Origin: a virus
DNA: 38,354 nt
IMG/VR virus record: IMGVR_UViG_3300037487_000207
Coordinates: 1-38,354 of that record
Strand: one strand, 5' to 3'
Shown: positions 23,094 through 31,189 of the stretch, piece after piece
Numbering within the stretch: position 1 is the first letter of the stretch
Layout: each line of letters begins with the position of its first letter
Position numbers and translations under genes: made by a program
Notes under the pieces: generated by a model
Databases searched by the model: none
Told to the model about the DNA's origin: nothing
Seen by the model: the letters and a program-made list of their open reading frames with translations, nothing else

Positions 23094-23137
23094 ATGTTAC
23101 CTTGTATCTTGTGCGTTATTTAGGCCCATTGGGTTGA
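23094..23137. repeat. 44-bp direct repeat, copy 2
   Basis: The core 23094-23118 is identical to 23017-23041; after a short differing spacer comes the same GCCCATTGGGTTGA (23124-23137). Spacing is conserved between core and palindrome, so the two probably act as one unit. Confidence 0.85.
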
Positions 23138-23261
23138 TATGACTCATGAAAAAATGGCCGACCCCCACCCACCCCGGGGAGGCCGGGCCTTGCGTCATGT
23201 GGCTACGGTTACGGTGGCCTGAGACACAATTTTTTTATTTTTCAAATTTATCATCATTCAT

Positions 23262-23274
23262 AACCCAATGGGTT
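23262..23274. promoter_or_regulatory. AACCC-N3-GGGTT palindrome, site nearest terS
   Basis: AACCCAATGGGTT, in the opposite orientation at its centre from the other copies, 20 bases before the first TTGACACACT. Confidence 0.5.
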
Positions 23275-23294
23275 CCGAGTCACATCCACCCAAG

Positions 23295-23341
23295 TTGACA
23301 CACTGCACATTTGACACACTTACCCACCCCTCGTGCATAAT
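23295..23341 (+). promoter_or_regulatory. Putative late promoter with doubled TTGACACACT
   Basis: TTGACACACT occurs at 23295-23304 and again at 23311-23320. The second TTGACA is a perfect -35, with CATAAT (23336-23341) 19 bases on, or TGCATA at 17 bases. Transcription would start just before ATG 23351, leaving little or no leader for the terminase operon. The repeat could also be an activator site. Confidence 0.45.
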
Positions 23342-23350
23342 CAAGACACT

Positions 23351-23911
23351 ATGAATAATCAAACCATAGGCGAGATTGATACACCACTCGAACTACCTGA
23401 CTGGCTCAGTGCTGGCGATCTGCCTTTACCCTCTACCCCGCTGTCCGTTGCCAATGCCAAGAGCAATCGGGAACTCATCTACATGAAGTTCGCCAATGCC
23501 TTCGAGGGTATTCTCGATAAGGTGGCCTCGGGCTACTCATTAAAGAAGGCTCTGGAAGAGGACTTTCGGCAATTCGAAGCTGGGATGTTTATCCAGTGGA
23601 TGAAGAAGACGGGTGATCTATATAGTAGGTACGTCAGCGCCAAGGAGATGCGTAGTGAACTGTGGGTGAGTGACTTGATCGACATTGCCGATGCTGACGA
23701 CTCGATGGAGGACGTTCAGCGGTCACGGCTCAAGATCGACACTCGGAAGTGGATCATTGCATCGGACAATCGTAAGACTTACGGCGATACCAAGACCATA
23801 GACATTGGTGGACAGATCAGTATTCTTGGTGCGCTGGCTGCGGCTCAGAGTCGCACGATTGACCTGATAGACGATGTAACAGATGTACCACTGATCGGGG
23901 GAGATGACTAA
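23351..23911 (+). CDS. Terminase small subunit
   Basis: A 186-residue protein. The C-terminal half (EMRSELWVSDLIDIADADD, then RSRLKIDTRKWIIASDNRKTYGD) is the signature of Sf6-type small terminases, which recognise the packaging site as a ring and deliver it to the large subunit. The N-terminal 50 residues are Pro/Leu-rich and variable, and the middle (ILDKVASGYSLKKALEED) is a helix-turn-helix-like region. ATG 23351 was chosen; a GTG 18 bases upstream is in frame but lies in the promoter. Its stop overlaps the large-subunit start (TAATG). Confidence 0.82.
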   Translation: MNNQTIGEIDTPLELPDWLSAGDLPLPSTPLSVANAKSNRELIYMKFANAFEGILDKVASGYSLKKALEEDFRQFEAGMFIQWMKKTGDLYSRYVSAKEMRSELWVSDLIDIADADDSMEDVQRSRLKIDTRKWIIASDNRKTYGDTKTIDIGGQISILGALAAAQSRTIDLIDDVTDVPLIGGDD

Positions 23912-25437
23912 TGCAGAAGCCTATATATTCCCCAAGCGATGAACAGAGTTTGATGAGTCAGTTGTGGAGCACACAGCTTGCCGATGACCCTGAGAGCTTC
24001 GTTCTGTTCTGTTTTCCGTGGGGTGTTGTTAATACACCACTTGAGAAGTTCAAAGGCCCACGGGCATGGCAGCGGAAGATACTCCGTTCGGTGAGTGCAC
24101 ATATCAAGGCTAATCGCGGTCAACTGGACATGGAGGCGTTGAGGGCTGCTGTATCTAGTGGTCGGGGGATCGGGAAGAGCGCACTGGTTAGCTGGCTGAT
24201 CTTGTGGATGCTGTCCACTCGTATTGGTAGTAGTGTCATCGTCTCGGCTAACAGTGAGAACCAGTTACGCACGGTTACTTGGGGTGAGTTGACCAAGTGG
24301 GCCACGATGAGTATCAACGCTCACTGGTGGGAGGTATCGGCTACCAAGCTGATCCCCGCTGCGTGGATAACCGACTTGGTGGAGCGTGACCTCAAGAAGG
24401 GTACTCGGTATTGGGGTGCAGAGGGGAAGCTGTGGAGTGAAGAGAACCCGGACAGTTATGCAGGTGTTCATAATATGGATGGGATCATGGTGATCTTCGA
24501 TGAAGCATCGGGTATCCCTGATGGGATTTGGTCGGTTGCTGCTGGATTCTTTACCGAGAAGATTCTGGACAGGTACTGGTTTGCCTTTAGCAATCCCCGG
24601 CGAAACAACGGGTACTTCTTCGAGACGTTTAACGGGAAGCGGGAGTTTTGGAACGGGAGCATCATTGATGCGCGTACCGTAGAAGGCACGGACAAGTCGA
24701 TCTATGACCAGATCATTGCTGAGTACGGGGAAGACTCCATACAGGCCCGAGTCGAGGTGTACGGCGAGTTCCCAGCTTCGGGTGAGGATCAGTTCATCTC
24801 CCCGGTGACTGTCGAGGATGCGTTTAAACGGGCGAAGTACAAAGACTTGACTGCCCCTATCGTTATTGGCGTTGACCCGGCCCGTGGGGGCATGGATAGC
24901 ACGGTGATACTGGTGCGTCAGGGTCGTGACATCATTGCGATCAAACGGTACAAGGGTGAGGACACCATGAGCGTGGTGGGCCACGTCATTGAGGCGATTG
25001 AGGAATATAAGCCTACGCTGACCGTGATTGACGAGGGTGGGCTGGGCTACGGGATTCTGGACAGGTTGACCGAACAGCGTTACAAGGTGCGTGGGGTGAA
25101 CTTCGGGTGGAAAGCCAAGAGTCCTGTGATGTACCAGAACAAACGGGCTGAGATGTGGGGTGCAATGAAGGACTGGCTCAAGACTGCCAGCATCCCGACT
25201 GACCGACAACTGAAGGCAGACTTGACTGGCCCCATGCGGAAAACGAACTCCAGCGGGTCGATTTTGCTGGAGAGTAAGAAGGAGATGAAGGCCCGTGGAC
25301 TAGCCTCGCCGGATGCGGCCGACGCTCTTTGCGTAACATTTGCGTTCCCGGTGGCCCATCGGGATTACAATCAGGCAACTACACGCCGGGTAAATGCACA
25401 ATCTGGCGGCGCAACCACTTCATGGATGGGGTCATAA
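23911..25437 (+). CDS. Terminase large subunit (packaging ATPase-nuclease)
   Basis: A 508-residue headful-type packaging motor. Walker A GRGIGKS (84-90), Walker B MVIFDEA with catalytic Glu (193-199), and coupling segment AFSNPRR (225-231). The RNase H-like nuclease has metal-binding Asp322 (IGVDPARGG), Asp374 (TVIDEGG) and SPDAADAL (467-474). Length matches P22 gp2 (499). It hydrolyses ATP to pump DNA into the procapsid through the portal and cuts the concatemer. It is coupled to terS upstream and to an 11-codon ORF downstream by one-base overlaps. Confidence 0.93.
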   Translation: MQKPIYSPSDEQSLMSQLWSTQLADDPESFVLFCFPWGVVNTPLEKFKGPRAWQRKILRSVSAHIKANRGQLDMEALRAAVSSGRGIGKSALVSWLILWMLSTRIGSSVIVSANSENQLRTVTWGELTKWATMSINAHWWEVSATKLIPAAWITDLVERDLKKGTRYWGAEGKLWSEENPDSYAGVHNMDGIMVIFDEASGIPDGIWSVAAGFFTEKILDRYWFAFSNPRRNNGYFFETFNGKREFWNGSIIDARTVEGTDKSIYDQIIAEYGEDSIQARVEVYGEFPASGEDQFISPVTVEDAFKRAKYKDLTAPIVIGVDPARGGMDSTVILVRQGRDIIAIKRYKGEDTMSVVGHVIEAIEEYKPTLTVIDEGGLGYGILDRLTEQRYKVRGVNFGWKAKSPVMYQNKRAEMWGAMKDWLKTASIPTDRQLKADLTGPMRKTNSSGSILLESKKEMKARGLASPDAADALCVTFAFPVAHRDYNQATTRRVNAQSGGATTSWMGS

Positions 25438-25472
25438 TGCCACTCACGAAACCAACACCGAAGACAAAATGA
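25437..25472 (+). CDS. Possible 11-residue coupling ORF
   Basis: ATG shares a base with the terminase stop (TAATG), and the TGA overlaps the GroES start (ATGA). It would encode MPLTKPTPKTK. The exact joints at both ends suggest a translational bridge between two genes 31 bases apart. It may equally be a chance reading. Confidence 0.35.
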   Translation: MPLTKPTPKTK

Positions 25473-25714
25473 ATCTTGTTCCACTGAGCGATTGCATCCT
25501 GATTAAGCAAAATGTTGCCAAACAGGGACTTATCCTACTGCCTGAGAGCAAAATGTACTCTGGCATCATCGTTGCTGCTGGCAAAAAGGCCACTGATGTT
25601 ACAGTAGGTGACAATGTGCTGTTCGGTGAACACTCGGGTCAGAAGGTTACTCACGAGGGTAATGACTACCTGATGATGCGTGAAAAAGACGTAATTGGAA
25701 TCTTCAATGAATAA
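25469..25714 (+). CDS. GroES-like co-chaperonin
   Basis: An 81-residue GroES-fold protein, shorter than the host form of about 97. It has the N-terminal strand PLSDCILIKQ, a mobile-loop segment (NVAKQGLILLPES) that would contact GroEL, then GIIVAAGK, VGDNVLFGEHSG and the C-terminal strand EKDVIGIF. T4 gp31 and similar phage co-chaperonins redirect host GroEL to fold the coat protein; no groEL is seen here, so the host one would be used. ATG 25469 was chosen since upstream residues lie inside the terminase gene. It overlaps the portal gene by eight bases. Confidence 0.85.
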   Translation: MNLVPLSDCILIKQNVAKQGLILLPESKMYSGIIVAAGKKATDVTVGDNVLFGEHSGQKVTHEGNDYLMMREKDVIGIFNE

Positions 25715-27905
25715 CTCTTCAATGTACGATGTGGCGAAGGTCGCTGCTGGTAGCGTCAAGTCTGGTGATAAAGCAGACATTCTGACCACCATGCGGTCAC
25801 GTTTGACGATGGCGATCTCCGCGCTGTCCGAGTCTCGTGAAGATGAGTTGGATGACTTGCGATTCTTTGCAGGCTCTCCTGATAACCATTGGCAGTGGCC
25901 TGCTGATGTCTTGGCTACCCGTGGCGCTGTTCAGGGTCAGACCATCAATGCACGCCCTTGCCTCACTATCAACAAGCTGCCTCAACACGTCCGTCAAGTT
26001 ACCAACGACCAGCGTCAGAACCGTCCCAGCGGCAAGGTAATCCCTGCCGATGACAAGGCCGATGTAGCCGTTGCTGAAATCTTTGATGGCATGGTTCGTC
26101 ATATTGAGTACATCTCCGATGCTGATGTTGCCTATGATACGGCCTGTGAGAACCAAGTCGCCTATGGTGAAGGCTATATTCGTCTTTTGACCGAGTATTG
26201 CACTGACGATTCATTCGATCAGGACATCAAGATTGGTCGGATTCGCAATTCCTTCAGCGTTTACATGGATCCGATGATCCAAGATCCCTGCGGCTCTGAT
26301 GCTGCATGGTGTTTCATCACCGAAGACGTGCTGAAGGCTGATTATTCCCGTATGTTCCCCGATGCAGTGCCTATTTCGTCACTGAACTCCCTTGGCGTTG
26401 GCGACCAGTCGCTGGCACAGTGGGTGAGCGAGGATACTGTGCGTATCGCTGAGTATTTCTACTACGAGCACAGTAAAGAGAAGCTGAATCTGTACACAGG
26501 CAACATTACTGCTGTGGATGGCTCACCCGAAGACAAGAATCTCAAGCAGATTTACGGCAAACCGAAGCGTACCCGCGATGTGGACATCAAGAAGGTCAAA
26601 TGGTGCAAAACCAATGGCTACGAGATGCTGGAAGAGCAGGATTGGGCTGGAAAGTGGATTCCTGTGGTGCGTGTGGTAGGAAACGAGTTCGAGGTGGACG
26701 GTAAACTGTTCGTTTCTGGCTTGGTTCGTAACGCCAAAGACGCTCAACGGATGTACAACTACTGGGTGAGCCAAGAAGCTGAGATGCTTGCTTTGGCCCC
26801 TAAAGCCCCCTTCATTGGCTACGGTGGTCAGTTTGAAGGCTACGAGAACCAGTGGAAGACAGCGAATACGACCAACTGGCCCTACCTTGAGGTCAACCCA
26901 GACGTCACAGACGGTGCTGGTGCTACATTGCCCTTGCCACAGCGTGCCCAGCCCCCTATGGCCTCGTCTGGACTGCTTCAGGCTAAGGCTGGAGCCTCTG
27001 ATGACATCAAGAGCACCACGGGTCAGTATGACTCAAGCCTTGGAGCCACTAGCAACGAGCGTTCGGGTAAAGCAATCTTGGCCCGTGAGAAGCAGGGCGA
27101 CACAGGCACTTACCACTTCGTTGACAACTTGGCCCGTGCTGTTCGTTATATCACTCGTCAGTGCGTGGACATGATCCCAAAGATTTACGACACCGAGCGT
27201 GTTGCCCGAATCATTGGTGAAGACGGTACATCCACAATGGTCAAGACAAACCCTGTCCAAGCTGAACCAGTCAACAAGATCATCAATCAAGACGGTATCG
27301 TGATTGAGAAAATCTATAACCTCGGTGTTGGCAAGTACGATGTGTGCGTCACCACTGGCCCCGGTTACATGACCAAGCGCCAAGAATCTTTGGAAGCCAT
27401 GAGTCAGTTGCTTCAGGGTAATCCCGAACTCTGGGCTGTTGCTGGCGACCTGTTCATCAAGAACATGGACTGGCCCGGTGCACAAGAGATGTCGGCACGC
27501 TTTGCCAAGACCATTGATCCTAAACTGCTGTCAGACCAAGACGATCCAGCCCTCCAAGCTGCCAATCAGCAGATGGAAGCGATGGGTAAAGAGATGGAAC
27601 AGATGCACCAGATGCTCCAGAATGTCAGCAAGTCGATGGAAGTGCGTGACATGGAGATCAAGGAGCAGGCCAACCAGATCAAGATGTTTGATGCTGAGAC
27701 CAAGCGTATCTCAGCAGTACAGGCTGGCATGAGCGAAGAGCAGATTCAGGATATTGCGATGGGTGTGGTTGCAGCGGCTATGGAGTCCAACAACATGATG
27801 AGTGGTATGCCTGAGATGCGTGAGTCACCCGAAGAGAACATGGGTGAAATGCCAGAACAGATGCCAGAACAGATGCAACAACCAATGCAGGAGATGCCTC
27901 AATGA
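25707..27905 (+). CDS. Portal protein (P22 gp1-like)
   Basis: A 732-residue portal, nearly the length of P22 gp1 (725). The N-terminal part has DDLRFFAGSPDNHWQWP and a polar wing domain; the middle has GYIRLLTEY; the stem and crown region contains DDIKSTTGQYDSSLGA and NERSGKAILAREKQGD, typical of P22-type portals. A long helical barrel with Met/Gln/Glu-rich repeats (PEQMPEQMQQPM) ends it. It forms the dodecameric ring through which DNA enters and leaves. TTG 25695 is in frame, but ATG 25707 is preferred. It ends in an ATGA overlap. Confidence 0.9.
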   Translation: MNNSSMYDVAKVAAGSVKSGDKADILTTMRSRLTMAISALSESREDELDDLRFFAGSPDNHWQWPADVLATRGAVQGQTINARPCLTINKLPQHVRQVTNDQRQNRPSGKVIPADDKADVAVAEIFDGMVRHIEYISDADVAYDTACENQVAYGEGYIRLLTEYCTDDSFDQDIKIGRIRNSFSVYMDPMIQDPCGSDAAWCFITEDVLKADYSRMFPDAVPISSLNSLGVGDQSLAQWVSEDTVRIAEYFYYEHSKEKLNLYTGNITAVDGSPEDKNLKQIYGKPKRTRDVDIKKVKWCKTNGYEMLEEQDWAGKWIPVVRVVGNEFEVDGKLFVSGLVRNAKDAQRMYNYWVSQEAEMLALAPKAPFIGYGGQFEGYENQWKTANTTNWPYLEVNPDVTDGAGATLPLPQRAQPPMASSGLLQAKAGASDDIKSTTGQYDSSLGATSNERSGKAILAREKQGDTGTYHFVDNLARAVRYITRQCVDMIPKIYDTERVARIIGEDGTSTMVKTNPVQAEPVNKIINQDGIVIEKIYNLGVGKYDVCVTTGPGYMTKRQESLEAMSQLLQGNPELWAVAGDLFIKNMDWPGAQEMSARFAKTIDPKLLSDQDDPALQAANQQMEAMGKEMEQMHQMLQNVSKSMEVRDMEIKEQANQIKMFDAETKRISAVQAGMSEEQIQDIAMGVVAAAMESNNMMSGMPEMRESPEENMGEMPEQMPEQMQQPMQEMPQ

Positions 27906-28264
27906 AATGCGCTGACTTCATCGGAATGTTGTTTTTGGCACGGGATGTAACCCATTCCGTGCACTTGAATACTCGGTCTTACTCAAAGCACAAAGCCCTG
28001 CGTCATTTTTACGATGACATCATTGACCTAGCCGATGGGTTTGCTGAAGCCTACCAAGGGCGGCATGGTCTAATCGGGCCTATCTCCCTTGTCTCTGCTA
28101 AAAAGACCACCAATGTCACCGAGTTTCTTCAGGGTCAACTTGAGGAAATTGAGAAATGCCGCTACGAGATGGTTGATAAAACGGACACGCCGTTGCAGAA
28201 TCTGATTGACGGCATTGTTGAACTTTATTTATCGACCCTCTACAAGTTAAGGTTTCTATCATGA
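27902..28264 (+). CDS. DUF5856-like phage protein
   Basis: A 120-residue helical protein starting MKCADFIGMLFLARD. The His and Asp/Glu positions (VHLNTRSYSKHKAL, FYDDIIDLADGFAEAYQG) recall the DUF5856 family and, loosely, ferritin-like four-helix bundles. Members lie among structural or nucleotide genes of tailed phages; the role is not known. It is coupled to the portal and the next gene by ATGA overlaps. Confidence 0.65.
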   Translation: MKCADFIGMLFLARDVTHSVHLNTRSYSKHKALRHFYDDIIDLADGFAEAYQGRHGLIGPISLVSAKKTTNVTEFLQGQLEEIEKCRYEMVDKTDTPLQNLIDGIVELYLSTLYKLRFLS

Positions 28265-29004
28265 GCACCAAATACGTTTCCCAGACACAGTACGGTAAAA
28301 CCGAACAGTTTGACCTTCAAGTTGGTCGGGGTCAAATTCCCGGACACCAGTCCGTGTTCCTGTTTGGTTACAGTGCCAGCATCACCAATGCAGCGTTTAT
28401 CCCTGCATGGGAGAACACTGCTGCCTACACTTACCCAGCCTCTGCTGTTGCCATGAGCATCGTCAGCACCTCTGCGTCCGACACTGCTGTGCAGATTATT
28501 GTGCTTGGTTTGGATGCCAACTACCACCGAATCAGCGAAACTGTGACGTTGACGGGTACAACCCCGGTAGTGACAACTGCTTTGTTTTTCCGTGTAAATC
28601 AACTCGATGTGCTGCCAGATAGCGTTAACCCAGTTGGTGTGATTACTGCCAAGAACGGTGGCGTCACTTACGGTCAGATCGCTGTGGACACAGGTCAGAG
28701 CAATATGTCCATTTACACTGTGCCTGCTGGCTACACGCTGTACGGGAATCACGTTGGTGCATGGTCATCCACCTCTGTTACATCGGGTGTCTATGCTACG
28801 TTCCGCGCTCAAACGCTTTCCCCTGCTGGTACAAAGTACATTGTTTCACAAGCTCCATTCCTGAACACGTTTGAGTTTGCTTCTAATTTCCCACTGACCT
28901 TTACTGAAAAGACGGATGTGCAGTTTCAATTCAAATCGAGTGGTGCGGGTTTAGGTATCGGCACTATCTTTGAAGGCGTGCTCATCAAGAACTTTACGGA
29001 TTAA
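28261..29004 (+). CDS. Virion structural protein, unknown
   Basis: A 247-residue beta-rich protein with abundant Thr, Ser, Val, Gly and aromatic residues, without signal peptide or catalytic motif. Segments such as ASAVAMSIVSTSASDT and YTVPAGYTLYG suggest two immunoglobulin-like or jelly-roll domains. Its place between portal and tailspikes suggests a head or tail decoration. No family is recognised. Confidence 0.6.
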   Translation: MSTKYVSQTQYGKTEQFDLQVGRGQIPGHQSVFLFGYSASITNAAFIPAWENTAAYTYPASAVAMSIVSTSASDTAVQIIVLGLDANYHRISETVTLTGTTPVVTTALFFRVNQLDVLPDSVNPVGVITAKNGGVTYGQIAVDTGQSNMSIYTVPAGYTLYGNHVGAWSSTSVTSGVYATFRAQTLSPAGTKYIVSQAPFLNTFEFASNFPLTFTEKTDVQFQFKSSGAGLGIGTIFEGVLIKNFTD

Positions 29005-29006
29005 TC

Positions 29007-29276
29007 ATGGCAAACTATATGCAACTCGCAGCTACCACCCAAGTCAAGGTGGGCGCTGGCAAACTGTTCGGAATCTTTGTGTCAGCTAGTTCTAGCGGCA
29101 CTCTGACTGTTTACGATACAAGCGCTGGAAGTACCAGCGATCCGAAGATTTCCAATACAATCACCGTAGCGGCTGGCTCTCAGTACCTGAGTTTCCCAGC
29201 AGGAATCTTTTTCAATAAGGGTCTGTACATCGTACTTGGCGGTACATCTGCTGAATTTACGGTTGTTTACGACTAA
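29007..29276 (+). CDS. Small virion-associated protein, unknown
   Basis: Eighty-nine residues, all beta in appearance (GKLFGIFVSASSSGTLTVYD, then PAGIFFNKGLYIVLGG). The pattern resembles small phage structural proteins or adaptors. It begins two bases after the previous stop and lies before the first tailspike. Confidence 0.6.
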   Translation: MANYMQLAATTQVKVGAGKLFGIFVSASSSGTLTVYDTSAGSTSDPKISNTITVAAGSQYLSFPAGIFFNKGLYIVLGGTSAEFTVVYD

Positions 29277-29291
29277 TCTGGAGCAATAAAT

Positions 29292-31187
29292 ATGTCAGTA
29301 GCCCTCTCTCCCATCGGTGGTGCAGGCGCACAGTTCTTTGACAATAATGGAGTTCCATTAGCTGGCGGCAAACTGTACACCTATGATGCGGGGACTACGA
29401 CACCCCAAGTAACTTACACAAGTATTGCGGGTACGACAGCAAACAGTAACCCTATTATCCTGAACGCAGCAGGTCGGGTTTCCGGTGAAGTATGGCTGAC
29501 TTCCAACATTGGATACAAGTTCATCCTCAAGACCTCGACAGATGTGCTGCTTGGTACATGGGACAACATCTACGGCTACTCCAGTGGCTCACTGGCGTAT
29601 GCGGCAACCGAAGTGCAAACGGCTACGGCTGGTCAGACTTTGTTTGTCCTATCGTCCATGTACTACAACCCCGGTACAAACACACTCGCTGTTTATGTAG
29701 ACGGTGTTAATCAAGTAATTGACAATGCTTATGTGGAATCAACATCAACGTCTGTTACGTTTATGTCAGGTCTTCATCTTGGCGCACTGGTCAAGTTTGT
29801 TAACTTGAATGCTGCCTCAGTTGATGCCAGTACAGTGTCCTACGCACCCGGTGGAACAGGAGCCGTAGCGACCACCGTGCAAGCTAAGTTGCGGGAGTCT
29901 GTGAGTGTGATGGACTTTGGTGCTGTGGGTGATGGGGTTACTGATGATACTGCTGCTATTAATGCGGCTTTAAATGCTTCAAGAAATGTTACTGTACCTC
30001 AAGGCGGGTATTTAATTACTTCAACCATTGTTATCCCACCCTCGAAACGTCTTATTTTTGACGTTACTGGAGGTACTGCATCCACACTGCCAACAGCCTC
30101 ATTTATCAAATCTTCCAGCATGACAACTCATGCAATACAAGTTAGCTCAGGAGCAACTTTAGAAAATGGGCAATTGGTCTGCCAGATTGGTAACACGGGC
30201 GATGGTGTTGTGCTGGCGGGAAATTCTGCAAGGGTGTTGAGGTTTGCCGTTCGTTCTGCTGGTAGAGATGGTTTTAGTGTTGCCACTGATGTGGATTCTA
30301 CTAACTTAAACAATTGCGAAATTTTCCAATGCTATGCAAATGGATCGGGTCGTTATGGATTATTTATAAATGACAGTAGAAATGTACCACCAGATGCCAA
30401 CCTAATTACAGTCACGCAATTTTTTGCCCAATCCAATATCAGTGATGGAATTAGATTAGGACATTGCAATTGGGTAACGTTACTTAATTGTTTGACAGAG
30501 GTTAATGGTGGCTATGGTCTTTATATCTCCAACACAATAAAACCATACGATACTGTTGCAGAAGCAAAATATCACACAATTGTTGGTGGTGATTTTAATG
30601 AAAGCAACACCAATGGGTCATTTTATTTTGGTGGATACCAGTGTGTTGCAAGTGGTGGATTTGCCAATCAAAATATAGTATTTTCAGGGCTTCGCAATAG
30701 TTTTATTTCTGGTGGTGTGGATACCGAATTTGACAGATTAAATACTCCACAAGTTAAATTTCCAAGCGTGCAAGTACCATCAGCAGATGTGAATACGCTT
30801 GATGACTATGAAGAAGGAACTTTTACGCCTGTTTTGATTGGCCTGACAACTGCGGGAGTTGGTACATATTCTACGCAGTTGGGAATTTACACAAAGATCG
30901 GTAACGTAGTTAATTACGCCATTAGCCTTATTTGGACAGCACACACTGGAACTGGAGGTATGCGAATTACAGGATTGCCTTTTGTACCATCTCCTCTTGA
31001 GTTTAATAATAGATTTTCAGCAGCTATTACTTGGAATGAACTTGTTTATACCGCTACACCTATGGCGTTCATAAACGGTCAATTATCTTCCGTCTATCTT
31101 CGTCAAGCGGCGTCCAATTCCACAGCTACCGATATTCCAATGGATACTCAGGCGTCAATTTGGATAACAGGTAGTTACCTTGTTTAA
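29292..31187 (+). CDS. Tailspike with head-binding domain and pectate-lyase-like beta helix
   Basis: A 631-residue spike with a strong ribosome binding site (CTGGAGCAATA). Residues 1-95 are a phage head-binding-type domain (FFDNNGVPLAGGKLYTYDAG, ILNAAGRVSGEVWL). A linker leads to MDFGAVGDGVTDDTAAINAAL (about 210-230), the start of a pectate-lyase-like right-handed helix to about 470. Near residue 507 a C-terminal domain begins with YEEGTFTP. It would bind or degrade host surface polysaccharide. The helix-coding part is clearly more AT-rich than the first third, suggesting exchange of the receptor part. Confidence 0.85.
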   Translation: MSVALSPIGGAGAQFFDNNGVPLAGGKLYTYDAGTTTPQVTYTSIAGTTANSNPIILNAAGRVSGEVWLTSNIGYKFILKTSTDVLLGTWDNIYGYSSGSLAYAATEVQTATAGQTLFVLSSMYYNPGTNTLAVYVDGVNQVIDNAYVESTSTSVTFMSGLHLGALVKFVNLNAASVDASTVSYAPGGTGAVATTVQAKLRESVSVMDFGAVGDGVTDDTAAINAALNASRNVTVPQGGYLITSTIVIPPSKRLIFDVTGGTASTLPTASFIKSSSMTTHAIQVSSGATLENGQLVCQIGNTGDGVVLAGNSARVLRFAVRSAGRDGFSVATDVDSTNLNNCEIFQCYANGSGRYGLFINDSRNVPPDANLITVTQFFAQSNISDGIRLGHCNWVTLLNCLTEVNGGYGLYISNTIKPYDTVAEAKYHTIVGGDFNESNTNGSFYFGGYQCVASGGFANQNIVFSGLRNSFISGGVDTEFDRLNTPQVKFPSVQVPSADVNTLDDYEEGTFTPVLIGLTTAGVGTYSTQLGIYTKIGNVVNYAISLIWTAHTGTGGMRITGLPFVPSPLEFNNRFSAAITWNELVYTATPMAFINGQLSSVYLRQAASNSTATDIPMDTQASIWITGSYLV

Positions 31188-31189
31188 AC

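Larger units (their letters stand above)
22817..23350. other. Gene-free control region: putative origin, operators and divergent promoters
   Basis: About 530 bases without a supported gene, between the divergent AP2-like and small terminase genes. In order it holds AT-rich promoter-like sequence (22860-22930, with TTATAAAGGG and TATATA); an inverted repeat (22982-22999 against 23019-23035); two 44-bp direct repeats with palindromes; a GC-rich patch of C and G runs (about 23156-23190); an AT-rich tract (23229-23262); another palindrome; and a doubled TTGACACACT. The combination of iteron-like repeats, palindromes and AT-rich sequence beside terS is what one expects of an origin, a regulatory switch or a pac site. 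Which of these it is cannot be told from sequence alone. Confidence 0.6.

Noticed and set aside
22982-23137. CRISPR array
   Set aside because: Only two direct copies and one inverted copy are present, spaced unevenly, with palindromes conserved next to the repeats and no cas genes.
24265-25209. 314-residue - strand ORF
   Set aside because: It lies opposite the well-supported large terminase gene and has no recognisable motif; long antisense frames are expected with this codon usage.
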